A stretch of 32,926 nt of DNA, from positions 1-32,926 of the forward strand of contig JASEJN010000038.1 in assembly GCA_030016385.1 (NCBI GenBank). Reading direction: 5' to 3'. Below the pieces are notes generated by a model, which was not told the DNA's origin, did no database searches, and saw nothing but the letters and a program-made list of their open reading frames with translations. A program made the translations under genes and the position numbers. Below are positions 12,973-21,759 of this stretch, piece by piece. Position 1 is the stretch's first letter. The number at the start of each line of letters is the position of its first letter. Source of the stretch: Clostridiales bacterium. GTDB lineage: Bacteria; Bacillota; Clostridia; Clostridiales; Oxobacteraceae.

Positions 12973-14163
12973 ATGGTAAATAAATTAAAAAGAAATGTAA
13001 CGGTCAGCTATATATATAGTTTTTTCATGGATTTGAATATAACAACGGCAATATGGGTTTTATACCTTTCATATAAGGGTATGTCTCTTATACAGATAGG
13101 GCTGCTCGAGTCCATATTCCACGTAACAAGTCTGCTCTTCGAACTGCCCACAGGGGCTATAGCCGATATTTACGGCAAAAGGTTCAGTGTAATCTCAGGA
13201 AGAATACTTTCGGTTATATCCTGCATGCTCATGATTGTATCCCGTAACTTTATAGAATTCGCGCTGTCCTTTATTGTAAGCGCCGCATCATATAATCTGG
13301 ACTCCGGTGCAGCGGAAGCCCTTGTATATGACAGCTTAAAAGAATTGGGCGAGGAAAAAAGTTACAAAAGAATATGGGGCAATCTGGCGTTTTTAATGTC
13401 CATTGCCCAAGGTATGGCAATACTGCTTGGCGGAATCTTGGCCGACATAAGATTTATATATGCATACGCTTTGGGTACAGCCATTCAAGGTGCGGCACTT
13501 ATTGTTTCATTTAATTTTACAGAACCGCCCGTAAAAAATACTGAGGACGAAAGCGAAACACTGGTACGCCAGATAGCAAAAAGCATTGATGTTTTGAAGG
13601 GAAGAAAAGCAGTCCTTTACTTAATAATCTTTTCAGCGCTTTTATCCAGCCTTGAAGCTACAGTTTTTTTCTATGGTCAGAAATACTTTGAAAATATCAG
13701 TTTTACAAAGACTGCCATAGCATTAATTTTTGCAGCAGGCAGCCTTATCTCCGCATTGAGTTCAAAAGCTGCATACAGAATAGAGCGTTTGCTAAAACCT
13801 GAGAGAACATTGGTATTAATATCTGCAATAAACGTGCTGTCTTTTTTAGGTATGTCCATTTTTATGAATTTATCAGCCATATTTTATTTGGTTTCATCGG
13901 TAGCCGGGGGCATAGCATATCCTGTTTTCAGCGACTATATAAATTCAAAGATACCGTCTAAATACAGGGCAACACTGCTGTCGCTAAATAGTCTCTGCTA
14001 CAGCTTAATAATGATATGCATCTTCCCCATTTTCGGCCTTATGGCTGAAAAAATAGGCTTCTCAATTACATTTGGAACAATAGCTGTTATATATGTACCC
14101 TTTATTATTTTCCTTATGATCAAGCTAAAGGAACATGGCGGACAACATAATAAGCCAGAGTAA
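12973..14163 (+). CDS. MFS transporter
   Basis: This is a 396-residue Major Facilitator Superfamily permease with about 12 hydrophobic segments in two six-helix halves. The A-motif-like loop between helices 2 and 3 reads FELPTGAIADIYGKRFSVISGR, with the expected acidic and basic residues, and DSGAAEALVYDSLKELGEEKSYKRIWG follows helix 4. This pattern is common in Firmicute MFS proteins annotated as drug or small-molecule exporters. Start 12973 is chosen because GGGAGGAG lies seven to fifteen bases upstream; a TTG at 12943 would place the ribosome binding site inside the coding region. A terminator hairpin immediately precedes the gene and another overlaps its stop codon. The substrate is unknown. 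The gene stands alone in its strand context. Confidence 0.88.
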   Translation: MVNKLKRNVTVSYIYSFFMDLNITTAIWVLYLSYKGMSLIQIGLLESIFHVTSLLFELPTGAIADIYGKRFSVISGRILSVISCMLMIVSRNFIEFALSFIVSAASYNLDSGAAEALVYDSLKELGEEKSYKRIWGNLAFLMSIAQGMAILLGGILADIRFIYAYALGTAIQGAALIVSFNFTEPPVKNTEDESETLVRQIAKSIDVLKGRKAVLYLIIFSALLSSLEATVFFYGQKYFENISFTKTAIALIFAAGSLISALSSKAAYRIERLLKPERTLVLISAINVLSFLGMSIFMNLSAIFYLVSSVAGGIAYPVFSDYINSKIPSKYRATLLSLNSLCYSLIMICIFPIFGLMAEKIGFSITFGTIAVIYVPFIIFLMIKLKEHGGQHNKPE

Positions 14164-14187
14164 ACTCAATCGGCCCTGGCTTTTTTT
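14152..14187 (+). terminator. Terminator of the MFS gene
   Basis: AAGCCAG (14152-14158) pairs with CTGGCTT (14176-14182), followed by TTTTT. The left arm overlaps the last codons of the MFS gene. Confidence 0.7.
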
Positions 14188-14212
14188 CATCTATTACGCC
14201 AGTTAGACGGAT

Positions 14213-14572
14213 TTACTGGAATTTTGTACCGCATTTGGGACAATACTCTACATTATTTTGTACCTCAGCTTTGCAATTGGGGCAAATCTTCATATTCTTT
14301 ATCTCCATGATCTTTGCCCTGACTGCCGTAATATGATCTTCTATACCCTTTATTTCCCTACAGCTTTCTATCAGAGTTTCAGGGACTTCCTTCCCCTCCC
14401 TGTACATCTTATAAATCCCTTTTCCTATTGCAGATGCAATTTCTTGAATCTTGCTCTCATCGGAATTTATAGACATATTTAACTTTGCCACCTCAACCAG
14501 GTCCCCTGATTTCCTGGCAGCAGCCTTGGCTGTCTTCTCGACTTTCTTTGAAATGTTATTAAGAAATGCCAT
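14213..14572 (-). CDS. Zinc-ribbon domain protein
   Basis: This 119-residue small cytoplasmic protein has a long helical, lysine-rich N-terminal part (NNISKKVEKTAKAAARKSGDLVEVAKLN) likely to form a coiled coil. It ends in a zinc ribbon, CPNCKAEVQNNVEYCPKCG, with two CxxC pairs spaced for one zinc ion. Proteins of this build are widespread in Firmicutes, often annotated as zinc-ribbon domain-containing, and have no defined function. AAGGAGG lies just before the ATG. It is upstream of nothing on its own strand for 1.9 kb except the separately oriented MFS gene end, and the exodeoxyribonuclease gene ends 148 bases upstream. It is therefore probably monocistronic. Family assignment is good, role unknown. 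Confidence 0.8.
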   Translation of the reverse strand: MAFLNNISKKVEKTAKAAARKSGDLVEVAKLNMSINSDESKIQEIASAIGKGIYKMYREGKEVPETLIESCREIKGIEDHITAVRAKIMEIKNMKICPNCKAEVQNNVEYCPKCGTKFQ

Positions 14573-14720
14573 ATATTCGTCCTCCTTATAAAATTATATA
14601 ACATAGAATTAAATTCCAATTAATTTATATGCTTTATCTATTATATTATAACAAAAGCATTTTAAAGACAAAAACGCCGATGAACCTCTTGTTTCTTAAC
14701 CGTTACAGTCTTTCCAAGTT

Positions 14721-15476
14721 CTATTTAATCACAAGCTCGATTGGGCAGTGGTCGGAGCCAGATACATCGGCATGTATCGCAGCTTTTAATATTCTGTATT
14801 TAAATCTCTCGGATACACAGAAATAATCGATACGCCATCCGATATTTTTTGCCCTGGCATTAAACATATAAGACCACCATGTATATGCATCCCTCTTCTC
14901 AGGATAAAAATAGCGGTATGTGTCGATAAAACCCGCATTTAAAAGCTCGGTAAACTTGCCTCTCTCCTCATCCGTAAAACCTGCATTATTCCTGTTGGAT
15001 GACGGATTCTTTAAATCAATTTCTTCATGTGCGACATTCATATCGCCGCATACAATCACCGGTTTAAAGCCATCCAGCTTTTTCAGGTATTCCCTGAAAT
15101 CATCCTCCCATCTCATCCTATAGCCGAGCCGTTCAAGTCCCCTCTTGGCATTTGGGGTGTATACATTGACAAGATAGTATTCGTCAAATTCAAGGGTTAT
15201 AACACGCCCTTCCATGTCATGCTCTTCGATTCCAATTCCATAAGCGACGGTATCGGGCTCAACTTTAGTAAATATTGCCGTGCCAGAATACCCTTTCTTT
15301 ACAGCATAATTCCAGTACTGGTAGTATCCATTGGTCTCAAAGTCGATCTGTCCTTTCTGCAGTTTGCTTTCCTGTATGCAAAATATGTCCGCGTCAGCAT
15401 ATTTAAAATAGTCAATAAAACCTTTCCCAATGCATGCTCTCAATCCGTTTACATTCCATGAAATAAGTTTTTTCAT
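14721..15476 (-). CDS. xth: Exodeoxyribonuclease III (AP endonuclease family)
   Basis: This is a 251-residue enzyme of the ExoIII/APE1 family, which cuts DNA at abasic sites and removes 3' blocking groups in base-excision repair. Catalytic residues are visible: N8 in SWNVNGLRA, E36 in CIQESKLQ, Y106 in VNVYTPNA, D145 and N147 in VCGDMNVAH, and D242-H243 in SGSDHCPIEL. WRIDYF near 214-219 is the conserved aspartate segment. Length matches the bacterial family. GGGGGAGGT precedes the ATG by about nine bases. A 185-bp hairpin element has inserted upstream between 15513 and 15697, with duplicated flanking sequence, so the native promoter may have been displaced. Confidence 0.95.
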   Translation of the reverse strand: MKKLISWNVNGLRACIGKGFIDYFKYADADIFCIQESKLQKGQIDFETNGYYQYWNYAVKKGYSGTAIFTKVEPDTVAYGIGIEEHDMEGRVITLEFDEYYLVNVYTPNAKRGLERLGYRMRWEDDFREYLKKLDGFKPVIVCGDMNVAHEEIDLKNPSSNRNNAGFTDEERGKFTELLNAGFIDTYRYFYPEKRDAYTWWSYMFNARAKNIGWRIDYFCVSERFKYRILKAAIHADVSGSDHCPIELVIK

Positions 15477-15492
15477 CTTGTATGTACCTCCC

Positions 15493-15717
15493 CCTTTGTT
15501 CCTTTATTTTATATCTGAAGAATATTATTCCAATCGCTAAGCTCACAGTCTTGAGAGTCTGTAAACTTGTTCAGGGCAGAATCAAAACTCGCTTCGCTCA
15601 GACATTGATTCTGCTTATCCTGAACTTTCATTAACAGACTCTAAAGACTTTCCGCTAATTGCTCTTTCCATAATATTCTTCAGATAATCTTTATACACCT
15701 TTGTTCCTTTATTTTAT
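15493..15717. repeat. B-type hairpin element with 20-bp flanking direct repeats
   Basis: The element spans 15513-15697. Its outer inverted arms TATCTGAAGAATATTAT (15512-15528) and 15670-15686 are perfect over 17 bp. The hairpin tip pairs GCAGAATCAA (15576-15585) with 15605-15614 around the 19-base loop AACTCGCTTCGCTCAGACA. Intermediate arms (AGTCTT, AGAGTCTGT, GTTCAGG) also pair. Perfect 20-bp direct repeats CCTTTGTTCCTTTATTTTAT flank it at 15493-15512 and 15698-15717, as expected of a target duplication. It has no coding capacity. The 351-base gap 15477-15827 contains nothing else I can identify. Confidence 0.85.
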
Positions 15718-15827
15718 TTTACAACTGGCGGGTATGCGGTACAATATTATTATTTGAAAATCTGCGCATAAGTGAGAGCGATAATTTATAATTATATACG
15801 GACAATGTCATTCAAGGGAGTGCCGAA

Positions 15828-16241
15828 ATGAAAGAATTAAAACAAACGCACGGGTTAAAGCAGAGATTCGAATCTATAAAAAGCAAGGCGCATAAACTAA
15901 AAAAAGAAGTTAAGATATTATATCTGGCATATAAGAGGCCGGACACGCCTTGGTATGCCAAGCTGCTAAGCATTATTGTAGTTGGATACGCCTTAAGCCC
16001 TATCGATTTAATCCCGGATTTCGTTCCCGTATTAGGGTATCTGGATGATTTGCTGCTGATACCATTAGGAGTTCTGCTGGTTATAAAACTTATACCAAAA
16101 AATATCATAGATGAATGCAGGACCAATGCCGAGGATACCATAAGCGAAGGAAAGCCCAAGGGCTGGATCGCAGCCGGAATAATAATACTTATCTGGGCTG
16201 CAATAATCGGACTTATCATTTATAAGTTGGCGTTCCGCTGA
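15828..16241 (+). CDS. YkvA-like DUF1232 membrane protein
   Basis: This 137-residue protein has the YkvA/DUF1232 core. RPDTPWYAKLLSIIVVGYAL leads into the family signature SPIDLIPDFVPVLGYLDDLL at about 58-77 and a hydrophobic stretch LLIPLGVLLVIKLI. A second hydrophobic segment, WIAAGIIILIWAAIIGLIIY, ends the protein and is probably a transmembrane anchor. The N-terminus (first ~35 residues) is basic and helical. The function of the family is not established; members are associated with membranes. AGGGAG lies nine bases before the ATG. The gene follows the hairpin element and precedes the glycoside hydrolase gene by 92 bases, with a separate promoter between them, so the two are probably independent. 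Confidence 0.85.
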   Translation: MKELKQTHGLKQRFESIKSKAHKLKKEVKILYLAYKRPDTPWYAKLLSIIVVGYALSPIDLIPDFVPVLGYLDDLLLIPLGVLLVIKLIPKNIIDECRTNAEDTISEGKPKGWIAAGIIILIWAAIIGLIIYKLAFR

Positions 16242-16252
16242 TTCATAAATAT

Positions 16253-16282
16253 TTGCTGTGCCAACAATAATACGAGTATAAT
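16253..16282 (+). promoter_or_regulatory. Putative promoter of the GH-A glycoside hydrolase gene
   Basis: TTGCTG (16253-16258) and TATAAT (16277-16282) are spaced by 18 bases, about 50 bases upstream of the start codon at 16334. The -10 box is perfect and the -35 box is a 4/6 match. Confidence 0.45.
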
Positions 16283-16333
16283 TGATTAAGAAATATAAAT
16301 ATTTCCAACATTTTAGCAAAGGTGGGAGTAAAA

Positions 16334-18364
16334 ATGAGAAATAACCTGGAACTCAGATGTTTTAGGCCTGTAGGATGTACTGCTGTCTTTAGTGATGACG
16401 GCAGCGCGGTTACTATCGAATCCCTCAAGGGCGAAGCGGGAAAGTTAGTTCTTGAAGGGACGCCCGGAAAGTTAGGAAATATAAACTGGAATGATTATAA
16501 ATATCTTGTATTTGATGCAATAAACCACGGAGATCATTCAATGGCTGTGGAAATCGAATTCTGGGATGCTGACCATGCATATGATGATCCGAATATACAC
16601 TGCATAAACGGCATCCTGCCGAAGCTTAAAACAAGGATAGCCTTTCCACTTGATTCTTTGAAAGGCCAGAACCTTTTTCTGCCGCGTACTCCGGGAAAGC
16701 TAAAGACTGTGGTTCACGGCAGCAAAGTTGAATTGAATGAAACCAACAGATTTGCCATAGGAACAGCAAAGTTTACATATAAACAGGTGCTCGAAATATC
16801 GAACCTCCATTTGTCTGATACAGAACCCAATTATCCTCTGGAGGATAAAAAGCTGGTGGATGAAATGGGCCAGTGGATGCTCAATGACTGGCCGGAAAAA
16901 GCCAGAAGTGTTGACGAAATGGTATCTTATCTCAAAGGCGAATTACACAAAACCGAAAAAAATCAAGGGACGCCTACTTTTAAAAACCGTGATGAATACG
17001 GCGGGTGGAAAGGAAAAAAGTTTGACGCCACTGGATATTTCAGAACCCAGCATGACGGCAGAAGATGGTGGCTGGTTGATCCGGATGGTTATGCTTTCTA
17101 TAGTATGGGAATGGATGTCACATCTCCTGGAGAGAGCGGCCTGGTAACCGGAATCGAGAAATTATTCGGCTGGCTGCCTGATAAAAGCGGAGAATTTAAA
17201 GACGCATATAGTATTGAAGGAAATTCCGGTAATAATCTTTTTATAAACTTCGGGGTCTCCAACCTTATAAGAGCCTTTGGCTCTGATAAATGGTGGCAAA
17301 GCTGGGCCAAAATCACCCGCGAAAGAATGTCAGACTGGGGTTTCAACACTATCGGGAACTGGTCGCCCATGAGATTTATAAAATATTCCAAGTTGCCGTA
17401 CGTATGGCCTCTTGGTGAATTCCCTACAACAGCGAAAAACATCTTCAGGGACTTTCCTGATGTGTTCAGCGATGAGTACAAAAATAATTCGTCAAAATTT
17501 GCCGAGCAGATAAAAGCATTTGAAGGAGACCCATATATGATAGGTTATTTCCTGAGAAATGAGCCCGAATGGGCATTTGTAAACAATCTCAACATTGCGG
17601 AAGAGCTCCTTGAAAACGAAGCCGACCTTTACTCTAAAAATGCTCTGATAGACTTCTTATCGAAGCGTTATTCCGGAAGCATAAATAAGTTCAATAAAGC
17701 ATGGAATACATCTTTTTCAGGTTTTAACCAGCTAAAGAAAAAGATAAGAAAGGCTTCAAAACTTTCAGTTGCCGCAGCGCATGATTTAAAAGATTTCTCA
17801 AAAAAGATGATTGAGCTTTATGTAAAAATACCAAGCCAGGCCGTAAAAATGCTGGATCCGTATCATCTGAATCTTGGAATGCGGTATGCTTTTATTTCGA
17901 GTGACGACTTATTTGCAGGATACGAAAACTTCGATGTTTTCTCACTGAATAATTACAAGATGTCTCCGGTGGAGAGTATTGAAAAAGTGGGAAAGTTCAC
18001 CAATTTGCCTGTTATGATAGGCGAATACCATTTTGGAGCGCTGGATAGAGGGCCTACAGCCACAGGACTCAGGGCAGTAACAAGCCAGGACGAGAGGGGA
18101 AAGGCTTTCAGATATTACAATGAAGCTGCCGCCGCTACGGAATATTGCGTTGGAACACACTATTTCATACTCAACGACCAAGCTGCTTTAGGCAGGTTTG
18201 ATGGGGAAAACTACCAGATCGGTTTTACGGACGTATGCCATAAACCCTATGGAGAAATGGTAAGGCATGTGGTGGATTGCAACAAAGTTATCTATGATGT
18301 AGCCGACGGTAAAAAAGAAAAATATAATATTTCCCCGGATGAAATATACACAATATCATATTGA
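16334..18364 (+). CDS. Clan GH-A glycoside hydrolase, GH50/GH42-like
   Basis: This 676-residue glycoside hydrolase has an N-terminal beta-rich domain (about 1-170), which may bind carbohydrate, and a TIM-barrel catalytic domain from about 230. The FRTQHDGRRWWLVDPDGYAFYSMGMDVTS start of the barrel and MSDWGFNTIGNWS resemble GH50-type (beta-agarase-annotated) and GH42-like proteins. The likely acid/base is E410 in FLRNEPEW and the likely nucleophile E564 in VMIGEYHFG, the two glutamates expected of clan GH-A. There is no signal peptide, so it acts on imported oligosaccharides. Start 16334 follows AGGTGGGAG; the GTG at 16322 overlaps that site. It converges on the GH127-type gene. Exo-beta-galactosidase-like activity is plausible; the agarase label is not supported by context. 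Confidence 0.78.
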   Translation: MRNNLELRCFRPVGCTAVFSDDGSAVTIESLKGEAGKLVLEGTPGKLGNINWNDYKYLVFDAINHGDHSMAVEIEFWDADHAYDDPNIHCINGILPKLKTRIAFPLDSLKGQNLFLPRTPGKLKTVVHGSKVELNETNRFAIGTAKFTYKQVLEISNLHLSDTEPNYPLEDKKLVDEMGQWMLNDWPEKARSVDEMVSYLKGELHKTEKNQGTPTFKNRDEYGGWKGKKFDATGYFRTQHDGRRWWLVDPDGYAFYSMGMDVTSPGESGLVTGIEKLFGWLPDKSGEFKDAYSIEGNSGNNLFINFGVSNLIRAFGSDKWWQSWAKITRERMSDWGFNTIGNWSPMRFIKYSKLPYVWPLGEFPTTAKNIFRDFPDVFSDEYKNNSSKFAEQIKAFEGDPYMIGYFLRNEPEWAFVNNLNIAEELLENEADLYSKNALIDFLSKRYSGSINKFNKAWNTSFSGFNQLKKKIRKASKLSVAAAHDLKDFSKKMIELYVKIPSQAVKMLDPYHLNLGMRYAFISSDDLFAGYENFDVFSLNNYKMSPVESIEKVGKFTNLPVMIGEYHFGALDRGPTATGLRAVTSQDERGKAFRYYNEAAAATEYCVGTHYFILNDQAALGRFDGENYQIGFTDVCHKPYGEMVRHVVDCNKVIYDVADGKKEKYNISPDEIYTISY

Positions 18365-18385
18365 TAACATTCTGTTTAAAGCGAT

Positions 18386-18446
18386 TCCTGCAAACCTTAT
18401 CGATGTAAAGCACTTACATCGATAAAGTTTGCAGGATTTATTTATT
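18386..18446. terminator. Strong bidirectional terminator
   Basis: A stem of 22 paired positions with one mismatch joins 18386-18408 (TCCTGCAAAC then CTTATCGATGTAA) to 18414-18436 across a 5-base loop. ATTTATTTATT follows on the plus strand and AATCGCTTTAAA on the minus strand. It lies between converging glycosidase genes. Confidence 0.85.
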
Positions 18447-18464
18447 AATGTGCAAAGCATGATT

Positions 18465-20324
18465 CTATAATAAATATCGCTGTTTTCTTACAGGAAAATA
18501 AACTGTATAAACTTCATTTCCAATTTCATACAGAGGCTTAAATCGAATTCCTACAGGTTGGTTTATAGTTCGCCAGCCCGTTTTCCACATATCCCACTGC
18601 CTCTCATCATCAGGAGTAAGCATGCTATAGGGATTATCGATATCTCCGTAAAGCATTCTTTCTTCACTGGTTAACCCTGCAAGAACTATGGGCCCATCCA
18701 TAAAAGCAACCATATTGGGACAATCGGCTAAGGGCCAGCATGTTAATGCTTTTCCCAGTATCACATTGACTTCATCATCGCCCCATTTTCTGCGAATACA
18801 TTCAAAACCATTTCCGTCGCTACTTAATTCGACTTTTTCATTATTTACTAAACAAGTAAGTTTACCTTTCAGCCACCATGGTGAGCGCAACTTAAGGGTA
18901 AATTCAGATGGACTTTCACACTTGATTTTAATTGAAATGCTGATATAACTGGGCCGGGAGCTAATCTCGCTTGCTATAGGCAAAATTTTAAGTGTTTCTC
19001 CCCCTAAACTATCGATTTGCTGTATTAGCTTAATATTTACATTATCGATTTTAAAATTCACTTCTGACGGTAAATACTGGCATAGCAGTATTTCATCTGA
19101 ATTCTGATAATAAATACCCTCCCTATGATTAGCATTAGCTTGTAACAACGTACAATGGCAGCACCAGAAATCATTGGTTTCAGAGCCCCACTTTTTTTGC
19201 GATCCGGCAGCTAGCGGAAGATAGTATGTTATCAAACCCGTAGGCGGATCAAGAGGTTCACAGACTGTGGCCAAACTTCGTCCCTGCCAATATCCCTGGG
19301 CAAATATACCGTTATATAAATTTCTTTCCCAATAGTCCGCATATTCGGCTTTACCTGTCCAGCGCAAAAGATATTCCGATAAACGCATCATATTGTATAC
19401 AGTACAATGCTCTTGGTTAAGCTCACCCAGCCTGGCCGATTGTTTCCCCATCGGCGTCCATACTTCTCCACAAGTTTGTCCTCCGGTAGCATACATTCCT
19501 CGTTTTCTAACTGCCAAATCCCAATAATTCTCAACTATTTTACGGTAGCGTTCATCTCCGGTTACCTCATATGCCCTGGCCGCTCCCTGAATCTCCGGGA
19601 TAGTAGCATTGGCGTGCATATTAGTAAGGACATCTTTCCCCTCATAAATTGGATTAAATAATTTTGGCCTTTCATAACGCCTCATAAGTGTCAAATGTTT
19701 TTCATCCTTAGTTACATCATACAAATCCGCCCAGTATTCCATCATACCGCCGGTTTCTTCCGAGTCCATCATCTTATCCATTTGTTCACGGGATATATCA
19801 TTCGTAAATTTATAAAACCAGTCGGCGCATTTAAGTAATATTTCCATCGCTTGATGATTATCGGCATATTTATACATATCCAATAATCCCATCATGTTTT
19901 TATGGCATACATATTGAGGGGCCCATACGGTTTTGCCCCTTTTCAACCAATAAAGGTATTTCTCAGGAATCGGGAATGCCCATTCTCCGCCGTTTTCTTT
20001 TTGACAGCGTCCAATTTCAGAAACAATAAAATCTGCCCGAGCCTTAAGTTCTTCGTCATGAGTTTCATCAAAAATACGGGCCGCGGCGCTTAGCCAATGC
20101 CCCACAACAGTTCCTCTTATATAACTGGTAGGTGAATCCCATCCCCAATGAATATTTTCCGATTTGTAAGGTAGCCCAATCAGACCAGCCTCAAAATAAT
20201 GTGATAAAAGTAAGTTGCGTGCTGTTAAACGCATCAGATAATCGCGGTTTCGCTCACGTCTGGCCTCAGGTTCGCCTGGCAGCAATTTCACCAGCCTTGC
20301 AAGCGGTTTTAAGCTTGTTTTCAT
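18465..20324 (-). CDS. GH127-type beta-L-arabinofuranosidase
   Basis: This 619-residue enzyme is of the GH127 (DUF1680) type, which releases beta-L-arabinofuranose using a zinc-bound cysteine nucleophile. The expected zinc/nucleophile set is present: E305 and C307 in NQEHCTVYNMMRLSEYLLRW, and C388-C389 in NDFWCCHCTLLQ, with C388 the probable nucleophile. GGQTCGEVW upstream contains the candidate acid/base glutamate. An all-alpha barrel (FEAGLIG to about 400) precedes beta-sandwich domains. There is no signal peptide. Two ATGs lie three codons apart; 20324 has usable spacing from AAAGGGG, while 20333 has only one base. It faces the GH-A enzyme and is followed upstream by the HD-domain gene. 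With the importer nearby, it suggests arabinose-containing glycans as substrate. Confidence 0.85.
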   Translation of the reverse strand: MKTSLKPLARLVKLLPGEPEARRERNRDYLMRLTARNLLLSHYFEAGLIGLPYKSENIHWGWDSPTSYIRGTVVGHWLSAAARIFDETHDEELKARADFIVSEIGRCQKENGGEWAFPIPEKYLYWLKRGKTVWAPQYVCHKNMMGLLDMYKYADNHQAMEILLKCADWFYKFTNDISREQMDKMMDSEETGGMMEYWADLYDVTKDEKHLTLMRRYERPKLFNPIYEGKDVLTNMHANATIPEIQGAARAYEVTGDERYRKIVENYWDLAVRKRGMYATGGQTCGEVWTPMGKQSARLGELNQEHCTVYNMMRLSEYLLRWTGKAEYADYWERNLYNGIFAQGYWQGRSLATVCEPLDPPTGLITYYLPLAAGSQKKWGSETNDFWCCHCTLLQANANHREGIYYQNSDEILLCQYLPSEVNFKIDNVNIKLIQQIDSLGGETLKILPIASEISSRPSYISISIKIKCESPSEFTLKLRSPWWLKGKLTCLVNNEKVELSSDGNGFECIRRKWGDDEVNVILGKALTCWPLADCPNMVAFMDGPIVLAGLTSEERMLYGDIDNPYSMLTPDDERQWDMWKTGWRTINQPVGIRFKPLYEIGNEVYTVYFPVRKQRYLL

Positions 20325-20387
20325 AAATTTCATACCCCTTTACTCTTTTGCATTATATTCTTCATTACTCATATATACATAATGGAC

Positions 20388-21011
20388 CTATAATCCAAAA
20401 GTATTCTCAACAACTCCCGGCAGTAAACTGTAAATCGACTTGCCAATTTTACGTTCAAAATAATCTTTGGTTTCAAAAGTTGCCTTCCATTTGGGAATTA
20501 TTCCTTCATGTATTCCATGCCTTAGCGCCACATCGACCATTCTTTTTTCTATCAGGCAAAATCCATCCGGCAGCGCCAGGACATCGCATAGTTGTATCAG
20601 TCTGTCATAATCATCATATTCTATTGTTTGCAAATATTCCTTGACAAAATCATATTCTTTTTTGCTGCAGTCCCATTTCCCGAAGGCTGCCCTTATATCT
20701 TTATAATTAAAGGAATGCGTCATACATATTTTTGCTAAAAATGTGTAACCCTTGTCCATGCAGAAATTATATCCGTCAATTGCATGTCTCATGTCTGTAA
20801 CACCAAATCTTCGACCTATGTCGTGAAGCATGCCCAGCACTAAAGCAGTATCTGAATTTAACTCCGGACAGTTTTGGGCTATCAATTCCGCCGCTTTCCC
20901 TGCATAAAGAGAATGACCAACCCATGGGCCCGGATTTAGCTTTTCCGCTTCATTCAATAATTTCTTTGCATCATTCAAAGTCGGCACATTTTTTATTCCA
21001 TTGTCTATCAT
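20388..21011 (-). CDS. HD-domain phosphohydrolase-like protein
   Basis: This 207-residue cytoplasmic protein has an HD metal-binding domain. H33 (VGHSLYAGKAAELIA), the H63-D64 pair in LVLGMLHDIGRRFG, H76 in MRHAIDG and later LIQLCDVLALPDG supply the likely metal ligands. HD proteins hydrolyse phosphate bonds in nucleotides and related compounds; this subtype has no defined substrate. The start at 21011 (MIDNGIKN) is chosen because AGGAGG lies about nine bases upstream; the longer frame from 21056 lacks one. It sits between the GH127-type gene (54 bases beyond its stop) and the YjbQ gene (77 bases upstream), all on the minus strand, so these three may be co-transcribed. A link to sugar use is not shown by sequence. 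Confidence 0.8.
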   Translation of the reverse strand: MIDNGIKNVPTLNDAKKLLNEAEKLNPGPWVGHSLYAGKAAELIAQNCPELNSDTALVLGMLHDIGRRFGVTDMRHAIDGYNFCMDKGYTFLAKICMTHSFNYKDIRAAFGKWDCSKKEYDFVKEYLQTIEYDDYDRLIQLCDVLALPDGFCLIEKRMVDVALRHGIHEGIIPKWKATFETKDYFERKIGKSIYSLLPGVVENTFGL

Positions 21012-21088
21012 GGTAACCTGTCCTCCTGTATGATCTGTATTTCTTATAAAGCGCAAAACTGTTATGGCCCGGCATTGTTCAATTTGCT

Positions 21089-21484
21089 CTAAAGTCCTTT
21101 GATTATCTTTATATAGATATTCCTGATTCTCGGCCCGTCAAATTCGCAAAAATAAATCCCCTGCCACGTACCCAGTTTTAACCTTCCATTTTCAATTAGT
21201 ACGGTACAGGACGAACCCATCAACGATGCCTTGATATGAGCATGGGAGTTGCCTTCAATATGCCGGTAGCCGTTATTCTCCGGAAACGCCTTATTCAATG
21301 CAGACAATATGTCATAAACAACATTAGGATCAGCATTTTCATTTATTGTGACGCCGGCCGTTGTATGAGGAACAAATACTATAACACTTCCGTCCATAAC
21401 TCCACTTTTGTTTACTGCCTCTTTTACTATATCAGTAATATCTATAAATTCCTGCGCTTTAGTCGTTTTTATTTCGTACTCCAT
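21089..21484 (-). CDS. yjbQ: YjbQ (UPF0047) family protein
   Basis: This 131-residue protein belongs to the YjbQ/UPF0047 family, annotated as secondary thiamine-phosphate synthase enzymes because some members weakly replace ThiE. Their native function is unsettled. Conserved motifs are VPHTTAGVTINENAD, GNSHAHIKASLMGSS and LGTWQGIYFCEFDGPR, which together carry the metal-binding histidines and the conserved acidic residues. Length is normal. The start at 21484 (MEYEIKTT) follows GAAGGTGAG. The open frame extends 34 codons further upstream, but that extension runs into a palindromic repeat (21548-21615) and is not conserved family sequence, so it is excluded. The gene leads a probable minus-strand unit with the HD-domain gene. 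Confidence 0.88.
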   Translation of the reverse strand: MEYEIKTTKAQEFIDITDIVKEAVNKSGVMDGSVIVFVPHTTAGVTINENADPNVVYDILSALNKAFPENNGYRHIEGNSHAHIKASLMGSSCTVLIENGRLKLGTWQGIYFCEFDGPRIRNIYIKIIKGL

Positions 21485-21547
21485 ATTCTCACCTTCAAAT
21501 TCATTAATGATTTTTCTTACAGATGTGCCATTTTTGCCTGAGACTTT

Positions 21548-21615
21548 CATAATGCTCATTCGTTGCTCAAAATAACATAATCCCATTTATGCCATATTTC
21601 AAATTACGAATTGAA
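21548..21615 (+). repeat. Right half of composite palindromic repeat
   Basis: It begins CATAATGCTCATTCG, the same junction that ends the B module at 12584-12598. It continues TTGCTCAAAATAACAT and closes with AATTACGAATTGAA, the outer A-type end. The left half is absent. It therefore shows what the missing right end of the composite element looks like. Confidence 0.8.
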
Positions 21616-21759
21616 AAACCTTATATAAATGCTTTGAAATCAAGAATTCTCTCTTTCCATTATAGCATTCTTTATAGATCTTTATATTAAAGTTTAAATA
21701 TCACATATGATGAAGTACTGTATAACTACGGTTAAGAATAGTAAATTTTAGCCAAATTC

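Noticed and set aside
15812..16219. Minus-strand 135-codon frame opposite the YkvA-like gene
   Set aside because: The plus-strand frame has the DUF1232 signature and a ribosome binding site; the opposite frame has neither.
16334..18364. Firm naming of the GH-A enzyme as beta-agarase
   Set aside because: The resemblance is only general, and no agar-specific partners such as sulfatases or anhydrogalactose catabolic genes are in the window.
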